Source: JADKCL01 sp031415375 (GTDB lineage Bacteria > Bacteroidota > Bacteroidia > J057 > JADKCL01). Taken from it: a stretch of 64,000 nucleotides of DNA. Under the pieces are notes generated by a model. It was not told where the DNA came from. It did not search any database and saw only the letters and a program-made list of their open reading frames with translations. Of the stretch, positions 1 through 9,401 are shown piece by piece (position 1 is the stretch's first letter; each line of letters starts with the position of its first letter). Both the position numbers and the translations under genes were made by a program. The DNA lies in assembly GCA_031415375.1 (NCBI GenBank), contig JANORP010000005.1, positions 20,242 through 84,241 on the forward strand, in the 5' to 3' direction.

Positions 1-1439
1 ATATAGGTATGGTCCAATCCGCCGGCATAGGTGTAAAACGAATCGAGCGAGACATGTACAAAGCCGCCTTGGTGTACCCAGGAATCAAAAAAGTTTTGCA
101 GGTTGCGACCTGTGCTTGCCTCCAAACTCAGGCGCAAGCTGTCACTGTTCACATGTGACCAGCGGTAGGTATTGAGGTATTGGGTGATGGCAGGAAAAAA
201 TGCGGCATCGCGCAGCTGCCCACGTAGGCTATGCGCGACGAGGGCGCCGCGGCTATAGGTCGTGCGCCCGTATGTGTAGGCATGTGGCATGGCCGAGAGG
301 GCTTGATATCCGCCATCCTCGACATAGGCGCGCCGCAAAACATCGCTGTGCGTGCTGCGATTGTAGTTTTTGTAGGCCCCAAAACTATAGGCGGCCTCCA
401 TGAAGATGGATTCGCAGTAGCTGGCCCAACCCTCATTGAGCCACATTTCGCCTTCCTCTTCACAGGTCACGAGGTCGCCAAACCAGTGATGGCTCGCCTC
501 GTGGGCCCAGATCGTCTCGTAGGCTTGCCCTTGGCTCAGCAGCACCCGTGGATAGGCAATGTTGGTGGCATGCTCCATTGCGCCCACGCTACCATTGGTC
601 GGCTGATTCACAATCACATAGCCCAGCCGCTCCCAGGCATAGGGGCCAAACCTGTTTTCAAAGGCCGCAATGCCCGTGAGGAGGCGTTGCGCTTGCGTTT
701 TGGCTGAGGTGGTATCACCGCCAAGGGCATAGATATCATAGGGCAATGTATCGCCAGAAATACTCACAAACGAACGCGCAACATGGACGTAGGGCGCGAC
801 GGCAAAGCTGGCAAGATAGGTCGGGATATTGTCCCTGAGCTTCCAATGCTGGGTTTTGCTAGCGCCACCACTGCTGGTCGTCGATTGCAATGTGCCGTTG
901 CAAATGGCCATCAGGCTGCTATCGACACGCATATAGAAATCGAAATAGGCACGATCGACAAAGTTGTCTTTGCAGGGAAACCAGCTGCGTCCATAGACAT
1001 GCGGATCGGTCGTGAGGCCCACGCCGAGATTGAAGATGGCATTCGTGACGAAATACACGCCACCAAATCCGCCGGCGTCGAGCGCACTGCGGCCTTGGTA
1101 CCAGACGGTGACATCGACCGAGTCACCAAGGGCGGGGGCGGCGGCTGGATGGATGGCCAGCAGGGTGTCATTGTAAGAATAGGGTGCAGAGACGCCCCCG
1201 ACCTTCACACTATCGACTTGGTAGCGCAGCAGGTCGAGGGTGATGGAGGAAAGGCTAGGAACCGTCGCGACCATGCGCACCACTGTGTGGGCATGGATTG
1301 TTTTGAGCGCCGTGGTATTGACCATCGTATCCACATGGATTGCATAGTGGATCACGTCGAGCGAATCGGAATTGCTGGCTTGCAAAAGGGAGCCAAACAA
1401 GAGCAAAACAAACATCAATAAATTGCGAGAAGGGTGCAT
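1..1439 (-). CDS. M1 family zinc aminopeptidase (3' end outside window)
   Basis: Exported zinc aminopeptidase of the M1 (gluzincin) family, expected to remove N-terminal residues from peptides outside the cytoplasm. The frame runs off the left edge, so about 480 codons are visible and the C-terminal part is missing. The start at 1439 opens a signal peptide with core LLMFVLLLFGSLLQA. GAMEH lies near residue 286, where the family's exopeptidase motif is usually GAMEN. HEASHHWFGD begins near residue 313 and is followed by WLNEGWASY, giving the HEXXH-X18-E zinc site. The catalytic domain is therefore intact. The last His of GAMEH in place of Asn is a visible variation. A T9SS sorting domain might exist beyond the edge but cannot be seen. 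Confidence 0.9.
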   Translation of the reverse strand, partial: MHPSRNLLMFVLLLFGSLLQASNSDSLDVIHYAIHVDTMVNTTALKTIHAHTVVRMVATVPSLSSITLDLLRYQVDSVKVGGVSAPYSYNDTLLAIHPAAAPALGDSVDVTVWYQGRSALDAGGFGGVYFVTNAIFNLGVGLTTDPHVYGRSWFPCKDNFVDRAYFDFYMRVDSSLMAICNGTLQSTTSSGGASKTQHWKLRDNIPTYLASFAVAPYVHVARSFVSISGDTLPYDIYALGGDTTSAKTQAQRLLTGIAAFENRFGPYAWERLGYVIVNQPTNGSVGAMEHATNIAYPRVLLSQGQAYETIWAHEASHHWFGDLVTCEEEGEMWLNEGWASYCESIFMEAAYSFGAYKNYNRSTHSDVLRRAYVEDGGYQALSAMPHAYTYGRTTYSRGALVAHSLRGQLRDAAFFPAITQYLNTYRWSHVNSDSLRLSLEASTGRNLQNFFDSWVHQGGFVHVSLDSFYTYAGGLDHTY

Positions 1440-1524
1440 TTTCTTTTTCCAATTGATGCCCCCAATTTAGCTAATAAAATCTAAATCAGGGAAACCGCTG
1501 TCGCGGAGAACAGCGCACAGGCAC

Positions 1525-3633
1525 TCAGGCGATGTCTTTCAAGAAGCCGTATTTTTTGCGGTATTGATCGAGGTAGGCCTTCACGCCTCTGTGCTCGGGC
1601 TTCTCCAATGCAGGGTCATTTTCAATCAGGGCAAACGCCGCCTCACGGGCGATCTCGAATAGGTCGCCATCTTCAAGAAAATTGGCGAGGCGCAATTCTG
1701 GGATAAGCCCGCTCTGGCGGGTGCCTAGAAAGTCGCCGTGACCGCGCAGCTTGAGGTCGATCTCAGCGATCTTGAAGCCATCGTGGGTATCGACCATGGC
1801 ACGCAGCCGCTTTTTGGCATCGTCGCTCGTTTTGGAACCGCTCATGAGGATGCAATAACTTTGGTCGGCCCCCCGCCCTACCCTGCCACGCAGCTGATGT
1901 AGCTGCGATAGCCCGAAACGGTTGGCATTTTCGATCACCATCACGGATGCATTGGGCACATCGACTCCCACCTCGATCACGGTCGTGGCGACCAAGATGC
2001 GCGTGTCGCCACGCTTGAAGCGCTGCATCTCAAAATCTTTGGCGTCTGATTTCATGCGCCCATGCACAATGCCGACCTTCTCGATGCCAAATCGCCGTGT
2101 GAGCGCCTCATAACCCTCTGTGACCGCGATCAAGTCCAGTTTCTCATTTTCCTCGACCAATGGATAGACGACATAGACTTGCCGCCCCTCGTCGAGCTCC
2201 CTTTGCATGAAGCCAAAGACTTGCAGGCGCTGCGCCTCGGTGCGCACGGCGGTGATCACTGGCTTGCGACCCGGCGGCAACTCATCGATCTTGCTCACGT
2301 CGATGTCCCCAAACAAGGTGAGGGCCAGCGTGCGCGGGATCGGCGTGGCCGTCATGACCATGTTGTGAGGATTCAGATCGGCTTTGCCCCAAAGCTTGGC
2401 GCGTTGCATCACACCAAATTTGTGCTGCTCGTCCACGACCACCAGCCCAAGCCGCTTGAACCGCACATGGTCCTCGATCAGGGCATGCGTGCCGACGAGG
2501 ATGTCGATGACGCCTTCGCGCAATTCCAAAAGTAATTGCGTGCGCGCGGCGCCCTTGACACTGCCCGTGAGCATGGCCACTTTGAGCCCCATTGGGGCAC
2601 AATAGGCTTTCATCTTGGAATAGTGCTGCTCGGCCAGGATCTCGGTAGGCGCCATCATCCCGGCCTGGAAGCCATTGTCGATCGCGAGCAAGATCGACAT
2701 GAAGGCGACCATCGTCTTGCCCGACCCAACGTCACCTTGCACGAGGCGGTTCATCTGCACAGGCCGCTTGAGATCGACCCTGATCTCACGCAAGACACGC
2801 TTTTGAGCGCCAGTGAGCTCAAAAGGAATGTGTTTCTCGTAAAATTCGGTGAAGTATTTGCCCACGACTGGAAATGGGTGGCTGGGACGCAGGGGCTGCT
2901 CCACCAATTTGCGATGGGCCATGATGAGCTGGAAGAAAAAAAACTCTTCAAACTTGAGCCGGTCTTGGGCCTTTTGGAGCATCTCGAAATCGTCGGGAAT
3001 GTGAACTTGGTGAAAGGCATTCCGACGCGAGAGCAGGCCATATTTTTGCATGATCCATGGGGCTAGATTCTCATTGATCTCATCCTTGCCGAGTTCCATC
3101 ATGCTCGCGACGATCGTCCTGAAACCCTTGGAGTCCAAGCCAGCGACCTTGAGTTTCTCGGTGCTGTTGTACAGTGGAATGATTTTGAGGCTGTTGAGCA
3201 GATCCTCTGGGCTTTTGCCTTTCTCGATCTCAGGATGGGCGATCTGTATGCTGCGCCCAAAGATGCGCGGGCTACCAAAAATCACGATTTCCTCGCCGAT
3301 CTTGAGGCTTTCCTTGATGAATTTGATGCTCTTGAACCAGACGAGTTCGACGGTGCCCGACCCATCTGAGAATGTGGCATTGAGGCGCATTCCCTTGGTC
3401 CCTTTGGCCTCTTCGATCTCGGTGATCTTGCCTAGCAAGGTGACCTGCGCCATTTCTGAGCGGATGTCACGGATGCGATGCACCTCTGAGCGATCCACAT
3501 ATTTGCGGGGGAAATAGCTCAGGAGATCTCCATAGACCATGATGCCCACCTCGCTGTTGAGCAACTCGGCACGTTTGGGACCCACCTTTTTGAGATACGT
3601 GATTTCCTGCTTCCAGAAATTGAACACCGCCAT
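1525..3633 (-). CDS. recG: ATP-dependent DNA helicase RecG
   Basis: RecG helicase, which binds and remodels stalled replication forks and Holliday junctions in the cytoplasm. About 702 residues, normal for the family. The N-terminal half is the OB-fold wedge domain. The helicase core follows with Walker A GDVGSGKT, a DEQH box (VDEQHKFGVMQR), TATPIPRTLALT, and motif VI QLRGRVGRG. An in-frame start 39 bases further upstream (3672) would add MDGPSPNLLILPP, which does not look like RecG. The start at 3633 (MAVFNFWKQE) is preferred because a TAATTTTG promoter-like element ends only 6 bases before it. The next gene downstream is the M1 peptidase, also on the minus strand, but there is no sign of functional coupling. 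Confidence 0.95.
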   Translation of the reverse strand: MAVFNFWKQEITYLKKVGPKRAELLNSEVGIMVYGDLLSYFPRKYVDRSEVHRIRDIRSEMAQVTLLGKITEIEEAKGTKGMRLNATFSDGSGTVELVWFKSIKFIKESLKIGEEIVIFGSPRIFGRSIQIAHPEIEKGKSPEDLLNSLKIIPLYNSTEKLKVAGLDSKGFRTIVASMMELGKDEINENLAPWIMQKYGLLSRRNAFHQVHIPDDFEMLQKAQDRLKFEEFFFFQLIMAHRKLVEQPLRPSHPFPVVGKYFTEFYEKHIPFELTGAQKRVLREIRVDLKRPVQMNRLVQGDVGSGKTMVAFMSILLAIDNGFQAGMMAPTEILAEQHYSKMKAYCAPMGLKVAMLTGSVKGAARTQLLLELREGVIDILVGTHALIEDHVRFKRLGLVVVDEQHKFGVMQRAKLWGKADLNPHNMVMTATPIPRTLALTLFGDIDVSKIDELPPGRKPVITAVRTEAQRLQVFGFMQRELDEGRQVYVVYPLVEENEKLDLIAVTEGYEALTRRFGIEKVGIVHGRMKSDAKDFEMQRFKRGDTRILVATTVIEVGVDVPNASVMVIENANRFGLSQLHQLRGRVGRGADQSYCILMSGSKTSDDAKKRLRAMVDTHDGFKIAEIDLKLRGHGDFLGTRQSGLIPELRLANFLEDGDLFEIAREAAFALIENDPALEKPEHRGVKAYLDQYRKKYGFLKDIA

Positions 3634-3639
3634 GGGGGG

Positions 3640-3647
3640 CAAAATTA
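3640..3647 (-). promoter_or_regulatory. Possible -7 element before recG
   Basis: On the minus strand the sequence reads TAATTTTG, an exact match to the Bacteroidota -7 consensus TAnnTTTG. It ends 6 bases before the chosen recG start, so the transcript would have almost no leader. I find no well-placed TTG -33 element, so this is only suggestive. Confidence 0.3.
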
Positions 3648-3763
3648 GCAAATTTGGCGATGGCCCATCCACGATAGGGCGAAGTTACTCGCCAATCCAA
3701 GGCCACATTGACCTAAATTGAAGTCAGGGAGCGATGCTGGATAGGATGAGGGGAAATGAAACT

Positions 3764-4093
3764 TCAGCCTAGAAATAGCCCACAATTGGGACAATCGACC
3801 TCGCCCCTGGAGACTTTGGCGTCGCAAGCGGGGCATTGAGCGGGCATGTTGGCCAAGTGCACATCAAATATTTCCATCAGGCTTTCCTCTGCCTGCTCCT
3901 TGAGTTCACTGGGAATGAAGAACTGCATCGGACCGCTCAAGCCCATGGCTGCATCGCCATAGATGCCATACAAATTGTCTCCCCGCATACAATAAGGGAG
4001 TCGTGCACGGTCAAGCAACATTTGTATGCGAATCGATTCCCCAAGGTTGGAGGCGCTGGCAATCGGAAACAAAACTATCCTTTGCTCAGCCAT
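3764..4093 (-). CDS. DUF2007-type protein with C-terminal zinc ribbon
   Basis: Small cytoplasmic protein of 109 residues. The N-terminal part (about 1-80) resembles DUF2007, described as a putative prokaryotic signal-transducing domain: a short beta-alpha-beta unit beginning RIVLFPIASASNLGES and a region around GPMQFFIPSELKEQAEE. The C-terminus adds a rubredoxin-like knuckle pair, CPACDAKVSRGEVDCPNC, so four cysteines can bind one zinc. DUF2007 combined with a zinc ribbon is a known arrangement, but the biochemical role is not established. The gene starts 6 bases after the stop of the lipoprotein gene (4100-4549, same strand), so the two are probably co-transcribed. Confidence 0.75.
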   Translation of the reverse strand: MAEQRIVLFPIASASNLGESIRIQMLLDRARLPYCMRGDNLYGIYGDAAMGLSGPMQFFIPSELKEQAEESLMEIFDVHLANMPAQCPACDAKVSRGEVDCPNCGLFLG

Positions 4094-4099
4094 GGCACA

Positions 4100-4549
4100 T
4101 CAGCGGATAATCGTAACAGGCGTCGTTTCAATCACATTGCTATGATTACCAGCCCGATCCACGATATAGACCCGAAACGTCAAAGGCTCCTCGGCGATAT
4201 GCCAAGGTGGGGTGAACAAGGAAATGGAGATCTCGCCTTGGATCGACGGTTTGCGTGTCTTGGGTGTAATGCTTGAAAAGTGGTAGCCACTGAAACGCCC
4301 CGTATTGTTGGCGAAAGCTGGACGCATGTCCTCCACAAAGATATTTGTGACGACATCGCCGATATATCCTAAATCACCATCTCCATCTTGATAATGAAAG
4401 GTAAGCGAAAGCTCATCTGCCGAATTCTGTGTCGGTGTTGGCGGCGTGAGGCTCAGAAATGTAATGGCAGGCTCGTTGGGAAAAACGGGCTTGTCATCGC
4501 AGGCGAAGAGCAGCAAAAATGCAAGTGGTATGAGGAGTGACTTTTTCAA
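4100..4549 (-). CDS. Predicted lipoprotein, function unknown
   Basis: 149-residue predicted lipoprotein. The first 17 residues form a signal peptide ending in the lipobox LLFAC, with Asp at +2 and +3 (CDDKP). The mature part is rich in beta structure and contains an acidic loop YQDGDGDLGYIGD, which could bind calcium. A later stretch, FRVYIVDRAGNHSNVIET, looks like an immunoglobulin-like or Cadherin-like strand pair of the kind found in Bacteroidota surface proteins. I do not recognise a named family. It probably shares a transcript with the DUF2007 gene downstream. Confidence 0.7.
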   Translation of the reverse strand: MKKSLLIPLAFLLLFACDDKPVFPNEPAITFLSLTPPTPTQNSADELSLTFHYQDGDGDLGYIGDVVTNIFVEDMRPAFANNTGRFSGYHFSSITPKTRKPSIQGEISISLFTPPWHIAEEPLTFRVYIVDRAGNHSNVIETTPVTIIR

Positions 4550-4679
4550 TGCACAATTCTTTCAGGTTCAATTTACGGAGAATCTCCGCAAGCACAACAC
4601 TCCTGTGAAAAACGTAAAAAACTTTCTATTGTTGCGTCCAGATTCGAGAAACTTGGCCTTTGTCTGCTAGCGGGCAGGC

Positions 4680-5618
4680 CTACTCGTAAGGGATCATTTC
4701 AAAACTACCCAAACCTAGATCGACAATGATCGTCATGGCCTCTTGGGAGTGCAATTTATAGGAATGGCTGGTAAAGGTATTGTCGCTGGTGTGGACAAAC
4801 CCGTCAGGAATCTGTGCCGATGAGAATACAGTCCCGTTCACGACAATTTTGAGCGGTGCATCTTGATGGACTAGGAGTGTGCATTTGCCAGCACCTACCC
4901 CGATATGCACGGTCGATTTTGTTTTCATCTCAGCGCCGACAACGATCTTGGTATCGCCAATGCCATTTTCGATCGAGACCTGCTCGGCACGCGCCCAGTC
5001 GAGGTTGCGCACCACGATTTTGGACATGCCGCTGCTCACGTTGAGAAACTTCATCGGCACAGCATTGGGTTTGGTATAGCTGATGAGGACGTCTGCTGCA
5101 CCAGAGACAATTTCCAAAGCCATCATGCGCAGGTCGCTCAGGTCCAACCGTGCACTTCCATAACCGAGATTCATTTTCATGGCCATTGGTGCGAGCGGGT
5201 CGGCAGCGATGTCCATGATATACTTGGCGGGATCGTCGTCGATCGTCATGCTCCCCGAGACTTGGTAGCTCACGATCGAGTTGCTTGCACCACGCATGCT
5301 TGTCTGGCTCTGCGCACAATTTGATTTGGTCTGCGCACCCATCGAGATCGTAGTACGCAAGTGCTGCTGTGGTGTGGTGTCAATGTCACAAATCGGGAAG
5401 GGCTTGCCTGCGGGCAGGTGATAACGGGCTACGGTCACTGCGCCACCGCTACATGGCGCGGGAGCAATAAATGTCTGCCCCAGCGGCACTTGAATGAAGT
5501 ATTCGTTCAGCTCAAAAAAACGACTTGTGGGGATTGTATCGGCGTGACCAGGCTTTTGGCAAAGGCCAACAGCAGGCAACAAAATAGACAATGTAGCACC
5601 CAATACGATCCGAAACAT
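4680..5618 (-). CDS. Secreted beta-rich protein, toast-rack/DUF4097-like
   Basis: 312 residues with a clear signal peptide (VLGATLSILLPAVGLCQ). The mature part has a Cys-containing N-terminal section and then a series of short beta strands. Examples are MNLGYGSARLDLSDLRM, IENGIGDTKIVVGAEM, VGAGKCTLLVHQDAPLK and IVDLGLGSFEMIPYE. Repeated G-x-G turns between strands resemble the beta-solenoid of DUF4097/LiaF-type toast-rack domains. That is a fold guess from pattern only. The protein should be periplasmic or surface exposed. The gene stands alone on the minus strand with a 130-base gap to the lipoprotein gene. No enzymatic motif is visible. Confidence 0.6.
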   Translation of the reverse strand: MFRIVLGATLSILLPAVGLCQKPGHADTIPTSRFFELNEYFIQVPLGQTFIAPAPCSGGAVTVARYHLPAGKPFPICDIDTTPQQHLRTTISMGAQTKSNCAQSQTSMRGASNSIVSYQVSGSMTIDDDPAKYIMDIAADPLAPMAMKMNLGYGSARLDLSDLRMMALEIVSGAADVLISYTKPNAVPMKFLNVSSGMSKIVVRNLDWARAEQVSIENGIGDTKIVVGAEMKTKSTVHIGVGAGKCTLLVHQDAPLKIVVNGTVFSSAQIPDGFVHTSDNTFTSHSYKLHSQEAMTIIVDLGLGSFEMIPYE

Positions 5619-5764
5619 GGCTATACTTACGATCTAAATCCAATTAGGTTGGGGGTAGGTGTGAAAAAAAATGCACCTTTTTTCATTGATCGTCAAAGGG
5701 TACCGATGGCTGCCAAATACCTCGTCTTTCCCATCGTCCCTTTGCGAGGCAGGGGCTACACAAA

Positions 5765-5802
5765 ACCGCTGCCCTACAAATCCTAGATTGCGGGGCAGCG
5801 GT
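5765..5802 (-). terminator. Terminator hairpin after the 5828-6958 gene
   Basis: Perfect 10-bp inverted repeat ACCGCTGCCC / GGGCAGCGGT with an 18-base loop, 26 bases beyond the stop codon at 5828. On the minus strand it runs into GGTTTTGTG, a short T-rich tail. The stem closely resembles that of the terminator after the neighbouring paralogue (7062-7094). Confidence 0.65.
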
Positions 5803-5827
5803 CCATCGGAACCCTAAAATCTATTGG

Positions 5828-6958
5828 TTACAGCTTGGTGATCTTCTTCATCACCTTGCCGTTTTTGCCGGTCATATTCAGATAATACATGCCTGCATTC
5901 ACTTTGCTCATGTCTAGGCGCAATGCGTTGTGACCGAGGGTGGCATTCAGATCGAATTCCATGGTCATTTTGCCAGCCGCATCCCTCAACTCGAAATGCA
6001 GCACATCGGGGGTGGGAGCATAAAAAGAGAGGTTGATAAAGTCAGAGGCGGGCAAGGGGCCCGATTCGCCCCAAGCCAAGGCATCTGGGGCCGTGAAGGC
6101 GGCCGTGACGACTTCGGAATCATCAGATTGTCCTGTCTTATCGACTTGGATGATGCGGTAGCGATTCTCACCAGACATTGGCGACCGATCCAAAAACTCG
6201 TAGGCGAGCTGCGAATTGGAGTTGCCAACTGCAGGAATGCGACCGATTGCTTGATATTCTCCGCCATCAATCGCCCGCTCGATCGAAAAATAGTCGGAAT
6301 TGACCTCCGTAAGTGTAGTCCATTTTACCTTGATGCCTGCTCCCATCGTCAACGCCTGCAAATCTCCCCAAATGACTGGGAAACCTCCCAAATTGAGCAT
6401 CATGTCGGGATTGGGGTAGCAACCGCCGACCGGGTTGCCGCCACCTTCCACACCAAACACCCGCAGGGAATCGGGAACCATATTGACGGTAAAGCTGAAA
6501 TTTCTACAAAAGGACTGGACATTGCCACAGAAGAGGTTGGAGTTCACACACCCATAAGGGCTATTGCTGCAGGGGATATTGGGGCCAAAATAGCCGGGGT
6601 CTGTGTAGGTAACCTCCCCTTGTATTCCCCAATAGGGATCTGGCCCCACATTGGTGCCCGGCATGGAGCAGCCCATAGGACCGACCATATTGGCGGGCGT
6701 GAAGGATATCACACTGAAACTGGGATCGCTGTCCCAAAACCCAAAAAAGACGGAATTGGTAGATTGATCGCCACCCTTGGTCGCGCCCGTGATTCCCATG
6801 CCCACACATAGACGCACAGTGATCACAAATGGGCCTAGGCCCGTGCCGGTGATCGAAACCAAGGAAACATCCGATAGGTTGCAGGCCTGCGTCATGCTAC
6901 GCGTCATCACGAGTACGAGCAGGGTGAACGCAAACATTTTCAAGCTGAAAATTTTCAT
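5828..6958 (-). CDS. T9SS-secreted protein, Cys-rich N-domain (paralogue A1)
   Basis: 376 residues counted from the ATG at 6958; a longer frame upstream lacks a signal peptide. Signal peptide FAFTLLVLVMTRSMTQA comes first, then a cysteine-rich domain (about 24-200) with pairs such as CSNSPYGC and CGNVQSFC. A fibronectin-like region follows with WTTLTEVNSDYFSIER, common in Bacteroidota surface proteins. The C-terminal type A sorting domain holds GPLPASDFINLSF, MSKVNAGMYYLNM and the basic end GKVMKKITKL. It should be exported by Sec and then by T9SS to the cell surface or medium. It is the sister of the gene at 7117-8247, with the same length and most positions identical by eye. The function of the Cys-rich domain is unknown. 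Confidence 0.85.
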   Translation of the reverse strand: MKIFSLKMFAFTLLVLVMTRSMTQACNLSDVSLVSITGTGLGPFVITVRLCVGMGITGATKGGDQSTNSVFFGFWDSDPSFSVISFTPANMVGPMGCSMPGTNVGPDPYWGIQGEVTYTDPGYFGPNIPCSNSPYGCVNSNLFCGNVQSFCRNFSFTVNMVPDSLRVFGVEGGGNPVGGCYPNPDMMLNLGGFPVIWGDLQALTMGAGIKVKWTTLTEVNSDYFSIERAIDGGEYQAIGRIPAVGNSNSQLAYEFLDRSPMSGENRYRIIQVDKTGQSDDSEVVTAAFTAPDALAWGESGPLPASDFINLSFYAPTPDVLHFELRDAAGKMTMEFDLNATLGHNALRLDMSKVNAGMYYLNMTGKNGKVMKKITKL

Positions 6959-7061
6959 AGTTGTGTGATTCTTTTGGTCAAAAGATTGTTTTGTCCACCG
7001 ACCATGAAAATCGGCAACATGATGAGAACCAATATACTCTACAAACACCGCAAAAACAAAT

Positions 7062-7094
7062 CCGCTGCACCACATTTCAAAAATGGTGCAGCGG
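7062..7094 (-). terminator. Terminator hairpin after the 7117-8247 gene
   Basis: Perfect 10-bp stem CCGCTGCACC / GGTGCAGCGG with an inner ATTT/AAAT extension. On the minus strand it is followed by ATTTGTTTTTG. It ends 23 bases beyond the stop of the 7117-8247 gene and separates the two tandem paralogues transcriptionally. Confidence 0.7.
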
Positions 7095-7116
7095 AGCAGA
7101 TGGGATGCGATACCCC

Positions 7117-8247
7117 TTAGAGTTTTGTAATTTTCTTGACGACCTTGCCATTCTTGCCGATCATGCTGAGGTAATATGTCCCAGCATTGACCTTGCTCAA
7201 ATCTAGCCGCAGTTCATTGCCACCGAGCACAGCGCTCACATCGAGGTCCATGGCCATTTTACCCGTCACGTCACGCAATTGAAAGCTGATGAGATCGGCA
7301 ATCGGGCTATAAAATCCAATGTTCACAAAGTCAGATGCAGGATTGGGGCCGACATCGCCCCAACTCAAGCCATCGGGTGTGGTATAAGCCACCTCGATCG
7401 CCTCCGATTCAGTAGATTCACCAATCTTATCGACTTGCACGATGCGATACCGGTTCAAGCCAGCCTTGGGCGACGGATCCATAAAGTCGTAACGCACAAG
7501 CGCGTTGGAATTGCCGACGGCAGGAACTTGACCAAGCTCTTCATAACTCTGGTCTTCGAGTGCACGCTCAATCGTGAAGAAATCGGAATTGATTTCTTCC
7601 AAGGTTGTCCATTTCAACTTGATGCCTGCACCAGCGTGCCTGCCTTCAATATCTCCCCACACGACCGCAAGTGGCGGCACAAAACTCACTTTCATGTCGG
7701 GGTTTGGATAACAACCACCTACGGGATTGCCACCGCCCTCAGCCCCAAAAACACGCACGGAATCGGGAATTTGATTGACCGTAAAGCTGAAATTGGTGCA
7801 AAATGAACGAGCAGGCCCACAAAGGACGTTTGAATTCACACAACCATAGGGGCTATTGGTGCAGGGTATATGAAACCCGTAGTAGCCAGGGTCGGTGTAT
7901 TGGACCTCTCCTTGAATGCCGTAATAGGGGTCTGGACCAAAGTTGTTACTGGGCATGATACAACCCATCGGGCCATTCATCGAGTTCGGCGTGTAGGACA
8001 AGACCGTAAATCCTGGGGAGTGATCCCAGAATCCAAAAAACACGGAGTTGGTCGATTGATCCCCACCTTTGGTCGATCCGGTGATGCCCATACCTACACA
8101 CAACCGCAAGTTGATCACAAAAGGACCTGTCGTCCCTGTGATCGAAATGAAGGTGAGGTCAGATAGGTTGCAGGCTCGTACAATATTGCTCGACATCAAT
8201 ACTGCGAGTAGCCCAAGTGCAAAAATTTTAAACGTAGAAATCTTCAT
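7117..8247 (-). CDS. T9SS-secreted protein, Cys-rich N-domain (paralogue A2)
   Basis: 376 residues with the same layout as its downstream neighbour. Signal peptide (FALGLLAVLMSSNIVRA), Cys-rich domain with CTNSPYGC and CGPARSFC, FN3-like region with WTTLEEINSDFFTIER, and T9SS sorting domain ending GKVVKKITKL. Conserved blocks shared with paralogue A1 include LCVGMGITG, TKGGDQSTNSVFFGFWD and EGGGNPVGGCYPNPDM. The spacing of all cysteines is kept, so the N-domain is under constraint and probably disulfide-bonded. A candidate TATCTTTA -7 element lies at 8318-8325 on the minus strand. Function unknown; surface delivery is inferred from the sorting domain. Confidence 0.85.
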   Translation of the reverse strand: MKISTFKIFALGLLAVLMSSNIVRACNLSDLTFISITGTTGPFVINLRLCVGMGITGSTKGGDQSTNSVFFGFWDHSPGFTVLSYTPNSMNGPMGCIMPSNNFGPDPYYGIQGEVQYTDPGYYGFHIPCTNSPYGCVNSNVLCGPARSFCTNFSFTVNQIPDSVRVFGAEGGGNPVGGCYPNPDMKVSFVPPLAVVWGDIEGRHAGAGIKLKWTTLEEINSDFFTIERALEDQSYEELGQVPAVGNSNALVRYDFMDPSPKAGLNRYRIVQVDKIGESTESEAIEVAYTTPDGLSWGDVGPNPASDFVNIGFYSPIADLISFQLRDVTGKMAMDLDVSAVLGGNELRLDLSKVNAGTYYLSMIGKNGKVVKKITKL

Positions 8248-8743
8248 AATCTATAGTTCCTTCCTATTTGGCGAAACAAAACGTTGCCTACTGGCGCTAG
8301 CATGATTCCTCCATGAGTAAAGATACGAAAAAAGCAAATTCAAAGATCACCGATGTGCAAAAAACATCATCCTACACTTAGAATTGCACTCAATCGTACA
8401 ATCCATCTACATGGTTGCGATGCTGAAAAATTGCACAATTACCGACGCACATGCCCTTGGCAGTTCAAGATGCATGCTAGACGTAAAGTTGTAAATTTTT
8501 ATCACAAATCCAAAGACTAATTTCCTTGCTCAATCACAATAGGGTTTTCCACATCGTGCACGCACCGTTTTCACTCAAGTCCTCTTATCACGCAATGTGA
8601 AGTCTATGCCTGCAAATCTAGCATCCCTATCTGTAACAAATGGATGCAACAAACCCAAAAATTCCCAAAATGCATCCAAATACTTCTCCTGTTCTTCCAG
8701 TCTATTCATAAATCAAAGAAATTGCAGCTTCAACTGCTGGTCG
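8248..8743. other. Intergenic region, divergent promoters expected
   Basis: 496 bases between a minus-strand T9SS gene and a plus-strand hypothetical gene. It is more AT-rich than its surroundings. I see only a TATCTTTA -7-like element for the minus gene (8318-8325). No hairpin, RNA gene or repeat stands out. A short open frame continues from 8597 into the next gene, but its N-terminal part has low-complexity composition and is not supported. Confidence 0.4.
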
Positions 8744-9310
8744 ATGCACGAAATTGAACCCTTTTACGGCTGGCTCAGCCTCTACTCCAATGAGGACGAT
8801 GACAATTCGCCCTTTCAGACAGCTGAGCACGGCGCCTTTTCACTTGACAAGGGCGTCTATGAATACCTCGCCCATCCCCTTTGGGACGAAATCGGCTCAG
8901 ACGGGCTCCTCGTTAAGATCTTGTATGCCAACTATGACGAAGGTTATGCCGTGGTAGAGCTCTTTGGTGTCTGGAACGACCTCATCCAAAATGACTATCG
9001 GCTACTCGCCGAGCATTGCCTCACCTATCTCATCGATGCGGGCATCGACAAATTCATATTGGTCGTGGAAAACGTGCTCAACATCTACTTGGATGCCGAC
9101 GACTACTATGAGGCGCTGCAAGAGGAGCTTGAAGGTGGATGGATCAGTCTTTTGCGACCCAGGGCGCATGTGGTGCGTGAGATCGAACAGTATGATATCG
9201 GGCAATACTTCTTCTGGTCAGAGGAACTGGACGAACTCAATTGGCGCAAACTCAAGCCTTGGGAACTCTATGGATTGGTAGAATCCAAGATGAAGAAATT
9301 GCTGCAATGA
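8744..9310 (+). CDS. Conserved-looking acidic protein, function unknown
   Basis: 188 residues counted from the ATG at 8744 (MHEIEPFYGWLSLYS). An in-frame start at 8597 would add an implausible Asn/Ser-rich leader. The protein is acidic and probably cytoplasmic, with no signal peptide or membrane segment. Blocks such as IEPFYGWLSLYSNEDD, HPLWDEIGSDGLLVKILYA and YLDADDYYEALQEEL look like a compact alpha/beta protein. LYGLVESKMKKLLQ closes it. I do not recognise a family with certainty and assign no function. It is the only plus-strand gene in a long minus-strand run and stands alone. Confidence 0.65.
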   Translation: MHEIEPFYGWLSLYSNEDDDNSPFQTAEHGAFSLDKGVYEYLAHPLWDEIGSDGLLVKILYANYDEGYAVVELFGVWNDLIQNDYRLLAEHCLTYLIDAGIDKFILVVENVLNIYLDADDYYEALQEELEGGWISLLRPRAHVVREIEQYDIGQYFFWSEELDELNWRKLKPWELYGLVESKMKKLLQ

Positions 9311-9401
9311 CTGCTCCGCGATAACGTAGCGCATTGCACGCGCTCGCACGCCATGCACAGCGTGGCTGCCCTATCCCCCAAAACCTACGCAAGGGAAAAC
9401 C

